Part shown: piece by piece, positions 1-8,110 of the stretch | Layout: each line of letters starts with the position of its first letter | How positions within the stretch are numbered: the stretch's first letter is position 1 | Source of the DNA: Chlamydomonas sphaeroides | Taxonomy: Eukaryota; Chlorophyta; Chlorophyceae; Chlamydomonadales; Chlamydomonadaceae | Assembly: GCA_001662425.1 (NCBI GenBank) | Contig: BDDC01000031.1 | Location: 62,001-126,000, forward strand | Direction of reading: 5' to 3' | DNA: 64,000 nucleotides | Position numbers and translations under genes: made by a program | Notes under the pieces: model-generated | Database searches by the model: none | What the model was told of the DNA's origin: nothing | The model's input: only the letters and a program-made list of their open reading frames with translations

Positions 1-559
1 GCGAATTATCCGTGCAGCACATGTACTTGTCAAGCAACGATGCGCGGTCATACGATGTCGTGGTGACCTTGTTGGTGTTCGACGTGCTTGAATGAAACCA
101 CTTCAAGATGGAGTTTGGAGTTGCAGTAGTGTTGTTACTGCTTGGTTGCGGCGCTGTCACTGTCGCTGTGGCTGAACTCTTAGACTCAGGAGGCGCGTCC
201 GGCAGCGTGCTGGTTCCATTCTCCAAGATGTCATAGTATTTGAACAGGATCGAAGCGGTATCCGTAAAGTAGTTGATCTCATCCACATGCGACTCTATGG
301 AACTCTTTCGACTCGCGAGCTCTGCCTGATCGTCGTACATGCTCAACAGCCGTTCCAGCTCTTCGTCGCGTAGATTCTGCCTGCCACGAGCCTCAAGTTC
401 TGCAATGCTCTCCGACAGCCGCCCCGCATCCGCCCCGAGCGCATCAAGCTGCGCGCGCAGCTCCTCAAATCGCCGCATGCGTGCATTGTGCTCCGTGTCC
501 AACGTCTTGACCTGATTCGACGTCCTGACGCGCGCACTGTACGACTTTGCATTAGCCAT
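1..559 (-). CDS. VLTF3-like late transcription factor, N-terminal part (runs off left edge)
   Basis: Reading the reverse strand from the ATG at 559-557 gives an open frame of about 186 codons that reaches position 1 without a stop, so only the N-terminal part is present. Residues about 15-100 are charged and helical, probably coiled coil. The segment INYFTDTASILFKYYDI, followed by a Ser/Thr/Pro-rich linker and then SLLDKYMCC near the edge, resembles the A2L/VLTF3-like late transcription factors of nucleocytoplasmic viruses, which act in the viral factory to switch on late genes. The zinc-binding C-terminal part that would settle this is outside the window. It diverges from the membrane-protein gene at 689, with 129 bp between the starts as a shared promoter region. 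The reading frame is solid; the name rests on motif resemblance only. Confidence 0.62.
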   Translation of the reverse strand, partial: MANAKSYSARVRTSNQVKTLDTEHNARMRRFEELRAQLDALGADAGRLSESIAELEARGRQNLRDEELERLLSMYDDQAELASRKSSIESHVDEINYFTDTASILFKYYDILENGTSTLPDAPPESKSSATATVTAPQPSSNNTTATPNSILKWFHSSTSNTNKVTTTSYDRASLLDKYMCCTDNS

Positions 560-688
560 CCATTCTTTATCACTATCCCAATTGTGAACGTCTTAAGTCA
601 TTTCATGTTCATGTTTACTTTTTTGGTGAACATATTGTGTCCACAATACTGTAAGTGCCATCGAGACCATTGAAACCATACAGCGACC

Positions 689-1117
689 ATGCCACGGAGC
701 AAAGGACCTGTTGCACTGCCCACCGTTTCGGCAGTGTCTGTAGACAGTAGTAGTAGCGGCCCCGGCGTCATCCGGTTGACCGATGGCATCCGCATCACCA
801 CTCCTGCTGTCGTGACTCTCATCGGCTACCTCATCATGGCTGTAGTCATCATGGCGCCGTTCGACATGTACAAATGGGACGAAGAGACGCAGCAGCACGT
901 GCGGCTCAAGTACAACCTCCCGCAACGCATCCTCCTCCTCCTCCTGCTCCTCTTCCCACTGCTGCTTGCCGTGTACTCCGTCAATTGCTTTGTTGTTGGT
1001 AAATGTGTGCTCCTCTCTTGGGTGGTCGCGGCAGTAACTGTGATCTGGTCGACGGCGGTCATCATTGCAGCGCTCTTCAACAAGTCCTTCTATCTCGATG
1101 ACATCATGAACGTCTAG
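689..1117 (+). CDS. Small multi-pass membrane protein
   Basis: The 142-residue protein has three hydrophobic stretches: residues about 38-57 (VVTLIGYLIMAVVIMAPF), 84-107 (a Leu-rich run after NLPQRI) and 112-134. The N-terminus is Ser/Val-rich and hydrophilic. I do not recognise a family. Proteins of this size with three membrane spans are common among inner-membrane virion proteins of giant viruses, but that role is inference. The ATG at 689 is the first in frame. Confidence 0.6.
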   Translation: MPRSKGPVALPTVSAVSVDSSSSGPGVIRLTDGIRITTPAVVTLIGYLIMAVVIMAPFDMYKWDEETQQHVRLKYNLPQRILLLLLLLFPLLLAVYSVNCFVVGKCVLLSWVVAAVTVIWSTAVIIAALFNKSFYLDDIMNV

Positions 1118-1135
1118 AGACGCAAAATCATTATA

Positions 1136-1157
1136 CCTAAAACCCTAAAACCCTAAA
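1136..1157 (+). repeat. Short telomere-like CCCTAAAA repeat
   Basis: The intergenic DNA between the membrane protein and the nucleotidyltransferase gene holds about two and a half copies of CCCTAAAA, the complement of the green-algal telomere unit TTTTAGGG. The array is too short to be a telomere. It lies about 30 bp upstream of the next ATG and may be chance. Confidence 0.3.
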
Positions 1158-1185
1158 GATATATCATGTGAGAGGAGGAGAAAAC

Positions 1186-2352
1186 ATGTCATCTGCAACT
1201 TTCTGGGCCCTCGTGAAACCTTATCTGCTCAAACACGAAACCTTGGCGGACTACGCGTATGACAGGGTCATCAGGCGCATGCCGCCCAGGGACCAGCGCC
1301 GCCTGCACTCCATTCGCACCAAGTTTGTCAAGGGCCTCCTTGAGCACCTCTCCCAATCATGTGCACCGTTCTGCCGGTTCATTTATACCGGTTCAAATTC
1401 ACCCCTGTCGGACGTGGACATCACATTCAAATACGCGCACCCCCTTCCAATCCTGCACCTCATCGACCGCCACGTGAAGCGCTTCTCGGGTAAACCCTGG
1501 TCCCTGCAACAGCTCTTTAATGCCAACATCTACGTGCACACCTGGTACGTGCCGTGCCGCACCACATCCGGACGCGACGTGCTGCTCGCATACGAAGATT
1601 GCAGCACGCGTCGACGTGTCCTGCGACGCGATGTCCTACTCCAACAGATCCTGTGGTCGACCCTGCGCATTACGATGCACAGGATGCGCAGTGACGTCCT
1701 GCGGCAAGTGTACGATGCCTTGCCCAAAGGCGTCAGGGACGCATCCTTGACCCTCCTGCACCGCGCACGGCGGCGAAGGTACGACGCCGGTTCGCATGCG
1801 CGCGCCATTGAACTCGCTACATCGCGTGTCAACCACATTGTCCAGCGTCTGCCCAAGCGTCTCTACAAGTACTTTGACGCAAACAGTTACTGCGCGTTCC
1901 TCACTCACGACGCGTACCTGTCAGTGGGTGCGTACAACCACGTCGTCCTTCATCTCCAGCTCCGCTCAAAGATCATCGTGACTCCCCTAGAGTACATCAT
2001 GTCATTTATGGACAACGTGGGCTTCCTTGCTGCAGAGTGCGCGCGGCTCAACCGCGCCGTGAGAAACAAGACAGCCGACAAGGGTCACGCCGAGGACCAC
2101 CTGCTCCCATCACCTGCCTGCCTCAAGTATTTTTTCCGTTGCATGGATGCGTTCGTCCGGATCTCTGACCGCGTCGACCCCGACCTCTACCAGCGTCTCC
2201 GGGCACTCCATCGTGCAAAGGTCAACCAAGACAAGGGCCGCTACGAAGATGCGTATGCAGGACTCGTCAGCACGTTTCCTACGTACAATGATGTCCTCAG
2301 GTACGTGGCTCCCATCGTCACGCACATGTCTCTTCTCGTTTCTGAGCTCTGA
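1186..2352 (+). CDS. Nucleotidyltransferase-fold (Pol beta-like) protein
   Basis: This 388-residue protein contains FIYTGSNSPLSDVDITF at about residues 65-81. That is the GS...DxD signature of the Pol beta nucleotidyltransferase superfamily (poly(A) polymerases, terminal uridylyl- and CCA-type enzymes), in which the two Asp bind metal. The rest is Arg-rich and helical, with no second domain I recognise, so the substrate cannot be named. The start is set at the ATG at 1186; an in-frame GTG 18 bases upstream is an unlikely start in a virus of eukaryotes. RNase HII follows 55 bp downstream on the same strand, so a nucleic-acid role fits. A viral poly(A) polymerase subunit is possible but not shown. 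Confidence 0.6.
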   Translation: MSSATFWALVKPYLLKHETLADYAYDRVIRRMPPRDQRRLHSIRTKFVKGLLEHLSQSCAPFCRFIYTGSNSPLSDVDITFKYAHPLPILHLIDRHVKRFSGKPWSLQQLFNANIYVHTWYVPCRTTSGRDVLLAYEDCSTRRRVLRRDVLLQQILWSTLRITMHRMRSDVLRQVYDALPKGVRDASLTLLHRARRRRYDAGSHARAIELATSRVNHIVQRLPKRLYKYFDANSYCAFLTHDAYLSVGAYNHVVLHLQLRSKIIVTPLEYIMSFMDNVGFLAAECARLNRAVRNKTADKGHAEDHLLPSPACLKYFFRCMDAFVRISDRVDPDLYQRLRALHRAKVNQDKGRYEDAYAGLVSTFPTYNDVLRYVAPIVTHMSLLVSEL

Positions 2353-2407
2353 GCAATAAACAAAGTTGTAGTATAAGGCCCCCTTTGTGTTCTCGAGAGA
2401 CTCGACG

Positions 2408-3046
2408 ATGCTGTCGCGGCGCCATAGAACAACAGCACCCTTACAGGGCTGCCTGGAGCACAACCGGCTGGAGGCTGGAGTGGACGAAGCCGGGCGAGGG
2501 TGCCTCGCCGGACCCGTCGTTGCCGCCGCCGTCATCTGGAACCCTGATCACGTGGAAGCGCATGACGACGAGATGATCCGCCTGATCCGTGATTCCAAAA
2601 CACTCTCAAAGGAGACGCGTCAGAGGGTCCGCTATTTTATCGAGGATCATGCGATTGCAAGCAGCGTACACTTTGTGACGAACGACGTTGTCGACGTGAA
2701 GAACATCCGGCAGGCGACACTGGACGCTATGCACGGCGCTCTGGACGCACTGAATGTGACACCCGAGATGATCCTTGTAGACGGAGATCATTTCAGGCCA
2801 TACCACGGCATACCGCATATGTGTATCGTCGACGGCGACGCTACCATGCTATCGATCGCAGCGGCGAGTATCCTCGCGAAAGTCTATCGCGACTTGTACA
2901 TGTATGCGATGCACGACCAATTCCCGCAATACCACTGGAACAAGAATGTTGGATACGGAACCGATCAGCACCTAGAAGCGTTGCGCCAGCACGGGCCGAC
3001 GTGTTTGCATCGGAAGACGTTCCGCGGGGTCGTCGTTGAAGATTGA
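2408..3046 (+). CDS. rnhB: Ribonuclease HII
   Basis: The 212-residue protein has the family signature GVDEAGRGCLAGPVVAA at residues 24-40, carrying the first catalytic Asp-Glu pair. It also has SKTLS, ILVDGDHF and ASILAKVYRD, then a C-terminal HPF-like stretch (FPQYHWNKNVGYGT). RNase HII cuts the RNA strand of RNA-DNA hybrids and single ribonucleotides in DNA, so it would act in primer removal or ribonucleotide excision during viral DNA replication. Length is typical for the family. The ATG at 2408 is chosen over an in-frame GTG at 2387. Confidence 0.93.
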   Translation: MLSRRHRTTAPLQGCLEHNRLEAGVDEAGRGCLAGPVVAAAVIWNPDHVEAHDDEMIRLIRDSKTLSKETRQRVRYFIEDHAIASSVHFVTNDVVDVKNIRQATLDAMHGALDALNVTPEMILVDGDHFRPYHGIPHMCIVDGDATMLSIAAASILAKVYRDLYMYAMHDQFPQYHWNKNVGYGTDQHLEALRQHGPTCLHRKTFRGVVVED

Positions 3047-3381
3047 AGATTTTTGGATTTCGAAAATGTACGACGCATGCAATGTCGCGACCATACAAGT
3101 AGCAATGTTTTTAGTCGTTTACTCGCTGACGCGCCTACTCGCTGACTCGCCTACCCGCCTACTCGCTGACTCGCCTACTCGCTGACTCGCCTACTCGCTG
3201 ACTCGCCTATTCGCTGACTCGCTACTCGCTGACTCGCTACTCGTTGACTCGCTACTCGTTGACTCGCCTACTCGCCTACTCGCTACTTGCTACTCGTTGA
3301 CTCGCCTACTCGCCTACTCGCTACTCGCTACTCGTTGACTCGCCTACTGTTACCTGACATTGCTCGAGATCAGAAGAGAGG
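3047..3381. repeat. Intergenic tandem repeat block (CTCGCTGACTCGCCTA type)
   Basis: No gene is visible between RNase HII and the next gene. From about 3121 to 3348 the DNA is a degenerate tandem array built from CTCGCTGACTCGCCTA and shorter derivatives such as CTACTCGCTA and CGTTGACTCG. The spacing drifts, as in slippage-generated minisatellites. The last 35 bp before the ATG at 3382 are unique and may hold the promoter. Confidence 0.85.
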
Positions 3382-4956
3382 ATGTCGCAGAATGTCTTGG
3401 CTGTCGTGATCGCGAACATGCATTGGCGACAAATGGATCCACTGGAGCGCAGTGCATTCATCACTGCCTTGACAGCGGTCTCTTACAACATCATGCGCGA
3501 GGTGGACGCGACCGTCAAGAGCTGCGCACTGGTCAACAGCGACAAGGGTGTCAACGTGTACTTCAACAAGCCCGTGGAGTTTCGCCCCTCGGAGCGCATC
3601 ATTAGCATGATCCGTCACACACGTGTGCTCAACATTCGAGCAGAGCCCAACCTCTTCCCCTTGCCCGACTCGTTCGCCAAGTACGACATCGCCGAGTTTA
3701 TGAGATCTACGCTACCGCACGTGGCGGGGCACCTGCGAGTCCTGCGGCTCGACGGATCCCTGTTGCCGGTGGCGCTCGCGTCGGCAGGCCAGGAGTTGCT
3801 GAAGTCGCTGGAGACCCTGGAGATCACTGCCCACGTCGACACGACGACTCTGCAGGCACTGCAGGCGGCGCTCGCGGACGCGCCCAGGCTGCAGCACGTC
3901 GGGCTCCGCTTCTCTGAGGCGCCGTCCATCGTAGATCTGGAGCGCGTGCTCCAGGTCCTAAAAGACAACAACAGCATCACCTTGTCGCGCGTCATGCTTC
4001 AAGTGTGCCCGTCCATCACGCGCCGGGCAACCAAAGAATTTGGGGAGGTTGTCTACGTGGCGGACATTGGTCTACATGCCGACGCCACTGCTTTGTCCGC
4101 TATGTTCCGCTCTGTGGAGTCCCGTTTCCACGAGGACCTCACCGTGCTGAGCTTCGGCGTGCCGGCGGTCGACGGCGTGACAGAAGATGCCCCCGACCAG
4201 GCGGGCTGGTCGGTGCTGGCGGTGCGGCCGCTGCTCATCACGTCACCCTTCAAAGCCCTCACGATCCTGCAACTCCCGGGCCTGACGGATGCGCGCCAGC
4301 TCAGCAACCTCGAAGAGATGTGCCCCCTCCTTCGACACCTGGAGGCCAACTTTCTCGATGACGTCCCCGCGACTATGCCCGCGACGTTGAAGTGCATCGT
4401 CATCGCAAGCATCACCATCGACGGCGTCATTCGGGTCACTGGGCGACCACCAGGATTGCAAGTGGACTTCAGTGGATGTGACTACGCGGGAAGCGGCAAG
4501 TCCCTCGTGCTGAAGCTTACGGCGCAGGACATTACGAATGCCGGAGGAGAGTTCGTCCGTAAGATCGCGCGACCGGAGGTGCATGCATTCATGCAGAGAA
4601 AGTGCACCGGCATGTTCACGCTCATCGGGCCTGGCCGTCAACCCATCATCGACGACGCAGTTGTGCAAGCTATCGGCTCCTTCGACTATTCGGAGTTGTG
4701 GCTCTGCAAGATGACGCCGAGCCATGCTCTGATCGGGCAGGCACTGTTCGGGCGGACGTACGTCCTCACGACTCATGGGCTGCCGCAAGCGGATGCTTAC
4801 GCCGTTTTGGATTTATTCTCAGATATGAATGCAATGCTGAATTTGAGTACGTCGGGAGTGCCTGCCGGTGTGGCTATCCGCGTCAACGCCGATGCGCGCC
4901 TGATCAAGGAAGATGGCAATGCAGAAGTCACGTTCACGGATGAGCTCGACGCCTAG
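3382..4956 (+). CDS. Leucine-rich-repeat-like protein of unknown function
   Basis: The 524-residue protein has several stretches with the spacing of degenerate leucine-rich repeats, for example HLRVLRLDGSLLPVAL, SLETLEITAHVDTTTL, RLQHVGLRFSEAPSI and PFKALTILQLPGLTD. No transmembrane segment or catalytic motif is evident. The N-terminal 60 residues could be a short helical adaptor, but I cannot identify an F-box. Giant viruses often carry repeat proteins of this sort as host-interaction adaptors, which is inference. Its 3' end faces the Ulp1-like protease gene across a 100-bp interval containing a 10-bp tandem repeat. Confidence 0.6.
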   Translation: MSQNVLAVVIANMHWRQMDPLERSAFITALTAVSYNIMREVDATVKSCALVNSDKGVNVYFNKPVEFRPSERIISMIRHTRVLNIRAEPNLFPLPDSFAKYDIAEFMRSTLPHVAGHLRVLRLDGSLLPVALASAGQELLKSLETLEITAHVDTTTLQALQAALADAPRLQHVGLRFSEAPSIVDLERVLQVLKDNNSITLSRVMLQVCPSITRRATKEFGEVVYVADIGLHADATALSAMFRSVESRFHEDLTVLSFGVPAVDGVTEDAPDQAGWSVLAVRPLLITSPFKALTILQLPGLTDARQLSNLEEMCPLLRHLEANFLDDVPATMPATLKCIVIASITIDGVIRVTGRPPGLQVDFSGCDYAGSGKSLVLKLTAQDITNAGGEFVRKIARPEVHAFMQRKCTGMFTLIGPGRQPIIDDAVVQAIGSFDYSELWLCKMTPSHALIGQALFGRTYVLTTHGLPQADAYAVLDLFSDMNAMLNLSTSGVPAGVAIRVNADARLIKEDGNAEVTFTDELDA

Positions 4957-4990
4957 AGGCATCCACATTCTTTATTTTTTTATTGTTTTT

Positions 4991-5025
4991 ACTTGCAATG
5001 ACTTGCAATGACTTGCAATGACTTG
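4991..5025. repeat. 10-bp tandem repeat between convergent genes
   Basis: Three exact copies of ACTTGCAATG followed by a partial copy lie between the convergent stops at 4956 and 5057. The place matches other stop-proximal repeats in this window, and the block may form part of both 3' ends. Confidence 0.85.
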
Positions 5026-5056
5026 ACCGAGTGTAACCAAAGCCTGGACCACCAAC

Positions 5057-5941
5057 CTAGTGCGGCGTGTAGAAAACGTGGCGCAGCATATGCATATCCT
5101 GGTCAGTACCCATGTTGTTGCAAATCTCCTCAAACGTGTACTCGTCACTGATGGACATGATGAGGAAGACCATTGCGAAGATGCCGCACTCTGTGTTTTG
5201 AAACTGCCGACGCTCGTGGTTGTAGGTGAGCTCAAAGATACGATCTGTTACGGGCAGCTCTTTGAGGCAGCGCTCGTGTACGTGGACAAGCCACGACGCG
5301 ATTTCTGGCGGTGGCGGACGGGCGACGGAATCGTAGTAGTAGACGCCGTACATTTTTTGTGCTGGGTCAAGCGACAGGACGCATGCGACCCAGTGCGATC
5401 CTGCCTGGTCATGGCGGTCCATGTTGAACACGTAGCCGACGTGGCGTCGGCCGCGTTCGAGGTGAAGCCTAAATTCCGGGTTGCACACACGGTGGCCGGC
5501 GTAGCAGTCGTCACCGGTGTCATTGAGAGTTGTTGCAAAGTCCCGAGAGTGTACGCCCGCAAAGAAGAACGACGTGTACGCTTCCGTGTACTGATTGATG
5601 ACGCGCTCGATGTCGCTGGTGCTCAGCCACATGAATGGGTTGTGTTTCCAGGAACGCGGCATACGCGGACGAAAGAGCTTTCGCAGGTGCATGCGCAGGC
5701 TCGTGTGCTTACGACCGGTCAGGTGCTTGTGCTCGGCCCACGTGTGTGCATGCTGGGTCCCAAACTTCTCCTCCAGTCGGGTCAGGCACCGCGTGAGGTC
5801 GTCGCCGGAGGCGACCTTTGCCGTTTTCTGGCTGCGACATGGGACCCGCATGTAAGTGCACAGATTCACAATGTCTTTGCCAGTGAGACACGACTTTGTT
5901 GTTGCGTCGAGCTGACGCTTGGGTGAACAGGTCGACATCAT
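5057..5941 (-). CDS. Adenain/Ulp1-type cysteine protease
   Basis: The 294-residue protein carries a complete C48/C63-type catalytic set in the order His-Asp-Gln-Cys: H183 in GSHWVACVL, D204 in YYYDSVARP, Q248 in FQNTECG and C252 in ECGIFAM. In African swine fever virus and mimivirus relatives such enzymes process virion polyproteins; in cells the fold removes SUMO. The N-terminal 130 residues (basic, with HTSLRMHLRKLF) are extra to the catalytic fold and may target DNA or the particle. The start is the first of two adjacent ATGs at 5941. A virion maturation role is the better guess, because viral versions of this length usually are core proteases. A long frame on the opposite strand is a codon-bias shadow. 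Confidence 0.88.
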   Translation of the reverse strand: MMSTCSPKRQLDATTKSCLTGKDIVNLCTYMRVPCRSQKTAKVASGDDLTRCLTRLEEKFGTQHAHTWAEHKHLTGRKHTSLRMHLRKLFRPRMPRSWKHNPFMWLSTSDIERVINQYTEAYTSFFFAGVHSRDFATTLNDTGDDCYAGHRVCNPEFRLHLERGRRHVGYVFNMDRHDQAGSHWVACVLSLDPAQKMYGVYYYDSVARPPPPEIASWLVHVHERCLKELPVTDRIFELTYNHERRQFQNTECGIFAMVFLIMSISDEYTFEEICNNMGTDQDMHMLRHVFYTPH

Positions 5942-5998
5942 AGCTTATTTTGTTGTTCAAAAGAGTATAGAGTTTACAGAGTTCATGTTCTCTTCACA

Positions 5999-6283
5999 AT
6001 GGAAGTCAACGACCAGTTGCTCATGAACGGCAGGGCCGCACAGAAGATCTTGCTTGGTGGTCAGGAGAAAAGAGTAGGAGAGAGACCGCACACATTGGAC
6101 TTCTCGGCGCTGGCGGGCGTGCTCAAGGAACACGAGGCAGCCATCGTGGCCGAAGCCAATGCCAAGCAGGCGCAGCAGGCCCGCCTCGATGCCTACACGG
6201 CCGTGCTCCGGGACACGCTCGCTGCGCTGCGCTGCGACTTTGACGACGAGTCGTGCGTCGATGATGCAGACGGCAAAGTATGA
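5999..6283 (+). CDS. Small hypothetical protein
   Basis: The product is 94 residues with a probable central helix rich in Ala, Glu and Gln (KEHEAAIVAEANAKQAQQAR, about residues 43-62) and an acidic C-terminus. It has no membrane segment and no recognised family. It diverges from the protease gene with 57 bp between starts and precedes the 582-residue conserved gene by 27 bp. Confidence 0.55.
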   Translation: MEVNDQLLMNGRAAQKILLGGQEKRVGERPHTLDFSALAGVLKEHEAAIVAEANAKQAQQARLDAYTAVLRDTLAALRCDFDDESCVDDADGKV

Positions 6284-6310
6284 TGTAGAGATATGTAGGT
6301 AAGCGAAAAA

Positions 6311-8059
6311 ATGTACACGCCAGCAGAGTACTTGACCGTAAAGAACATCCAGCAGTGCGAGCAGATCTTCCAAAAGTACATGCATGACGTGCATCACATG
6401 CAGCTCGCGGGTGACACGCGCGTGCGACGCGCCATCTTTCGGATCATGACCGACGTGTCCAAGGCGCACAAGTCCATCCACAAGAAGCCCGCGGAGATCA
6501 TGAGTCTCGACATGCGCGACCTGAACAACTTGACGCTCAACATTGCGCGCGACGTTTTCCTGGACCAGCGTAGTGCGAGTCCGCAGCGCCCCTCCAATCT
6601 CAAAGCGAATCCTGATCTTGACAGGCGCACAACGTTTGACATCATCGACCGAGAGCGCGAGTCCGAGACGGTGACCCCGGTGCTACAATCATTGGTGCCG
6701 CGACCGGTGGTGTCCAGCAATCTGCGCTCCGAAGATCATGATGGTCTCGAGCGAACTCTGGAGCGCATCCTTAGCGAACGCGCGCCGGCGCAGCCGCCTC
6801 TGCAGCAGGGCCAGCTGATAGCATCCGGCTCCCGCGATGACCCGCTGCCCGCCGACGACTTCAAGCAGCGCGTCGCGGACATGGAGAAGACCCGGTTCGA
6901 CATCATGGATCGCATCAACGAGCTGCCGGTAGCGGATGTGACCGTGTCTGACGCGCAGGCCATCTACCGCGCGGGGCAGGCTGATGTCGACGAGTACCAG
7001 AGGTACATGGCCTCGCGCGCCACCGAGGAGCGCCCCGCGGGCACTGACACGCTCATCATCCCGCCATTCTTGTCGAGCACAAGCCGCATCGAGCGGTGCG
7101 TGACCATTGCGGGGTTTGACAGGAACTGGTTGGTTGATCATGGTCGGTACTCGTTCACGATCAATGTCAACGGCTACGACGCTGGCTGCCTGCAGTCCGC
7201 CTACCGGAACGTCGTCTCCATTAGTACCAGCTGCATCATTGTGCCCATGGACAACGCGCAACCGCGCGGCACCGGATGTACCACGGTTGCCGCGGCCACG
7301 CCTTGCAGCAGTGAGACGACATTTGCACACCCCTATCTGCTGCTGCACATCGACAACATGCAGCACAACGAGGGCACCAATGATTCCATCCGTAAAGCCA
7401 TGACCGTCCTCCGCTTCGACACATCGTACCGCGCGCCCAACGGGCGTGGATACGTCATCCTGGTGCCCACGCACGGCGCTCAGGGCACCAAGACGTTCCA
7501 TCCGAACCCGCTCGCGTCTTTAAACCACATGCGCATCTCGCTCGTCAAACCCAACGGCACGCTCCTCAGCAACGCTGTAGACGACTACAAGCTGCAGAAG
7601 ATCGAATACGAAGCCTTCAACCGGCTCTACCTCAAGCTCGTGCTGGACAAGTACTGCAGCCGCAACGACTTCACAAAGGGCGATAGCGTGTACCTGCGTG
7701 GCTGCACGCTGGATTACTCGGGGTCCGTCCTGACCCCTGCAAACCGCGCGACAGCCGACGCGTTCATGCACTTTCTTAACCGTGCCGAGGGCCACGAGGT
7801 CGTCGAGGTGGGACAACCGAACGATAGCGGCTTCTATCGGACGTTCTACATTCTTGCGCCCGGCACGATCGACCAGGAGCAGGGCCGGGTGCAGCTCGAC
7901 GACGACATGATCGCGCTTGTGCAGGCGGCCGCGCAGGATTACCCCCAGTCCACGACGCACGGTTCGGTGATCAATGCGTCGCTGCAGATGGTCATCTCCA
8001 TGCGCATCACTCAGGCCGTGTCGGACCCCGTCAACGACATGCGCATCCAGAATGTCTAG
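6311..8059 (+). CDS. Conserved giant-virus protein of unknown function
   Basis: The 582-residue protein begins MYTPAEYLTVKNIQQCEQIF and continues with a helical N-terminal domain to about residue 90, ending in LNNLTLNIARDVFL. I recognise this N-terminal segment as typical of a protein shared by many mimivirus relatives. After a charged linker (about 90-235), residues about 240-580 look like beta-rich folds: FDRNWLVDHGRYSFTINVNG, YLLLHIDNMQHNEGTND, RGYVILVPTHG and MRISLVKPNGTLLS. A structural or virion-assembly role is likely for a protein of this layout, but no catalytic motif is seen. The stop codon at 8057-8059 lies inside a tandem repeat. Confidence 0.68.
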   Translation: MYTPAEYLTVKNIQQCEQIFQKYMHDVHHMQLAGDTRVRRAIFRIMTDVSKAHKSIHKKPAEIMSLDMRDLNNLTLNIARDVFLDQRSASPQRPSNLKANPDLDRRTTFDIIDRERESETVTPVLQSLVPRPVVSSNLRSEDHDGLERTLERILSERAPAQPPLQQGQLIASGSRDDPLPADDFKQRVADMEKTRFDIMDRINELPVADVTVSDAQAIYRAGQADVDEYQRYMASRATEERPAGTDTLIIPPFLSSTSRIERCVTIAGFDRNWLVDHGRYSFTINVNGYDAGCLQSAYRNVVSISTSCIIVPMDNAQPRGTGCTTVAAATPCSSETTFAHPYLLLHIDNMQHNEGTNDSIRKAMTVLRFDTSYRAPNGRGYVILVPTHGAQGTKTFHPNPLASLNHMRISLVKPNGTLLSNAVDDYKLQKIEYEAFNRLYLKLVLDKYCSRNDFTKGDSVYLRGCTLDYSGSVLTPANRATADAFMHFLNRAEGHEVVEVGQPNDSGFYRTFYILAPGTIDQEQGRVQLDDDMIALVQAAAQDYPQSTTHGSVINASLQMVISMRITQAVSDPVNDMRIQNV

Positions 8060-8110
8060 GAATGTCTAGGAATGTCTAGGAATGTCTAGGAATGTCTAGG
8101 AATGTCTAGG
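8051..8110. repeat. AATGTCTAGG x6, spanning two convergent stop codons
   Basis: Six exact copies of AATGTCTAGG run from 8051 to 8110. The TAG of the upstream plus-strand gene is in the first copy (8057-8059) and the TAG of the minus-strand nuclease gene is in the last (8106-8108). Each unit holds the palindrome CTAG, so it provides TAG on both strands. Expansion would therefore lengthen the 3' untranslated regions and never the proteins. Confidence 0.92.

Noticed and set aside
1136..1157. Viral telomere or integration scar at the CCCTAAAA repeats
   Set aside because: Only about two and a half copies, within a normal intergenic region and with genes on both sides; too short to infer a genome end. 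A similar AGGGTTTAGGG near 12860 is coding sequence.
3121..3348. CRISPR-like spaced repeats
   Set aside because: Repeats are contiguous and degenerate, with no unique spacers of constant length and no cas genes; it is a minisatellite.
5060..5926. A 288-codon frame on the plus strand
   Set aside because: It lies wholly antisense to the Ulp1-like protease, which has a complete catalytic set. GC-rich codon bias opens the opposite strand.
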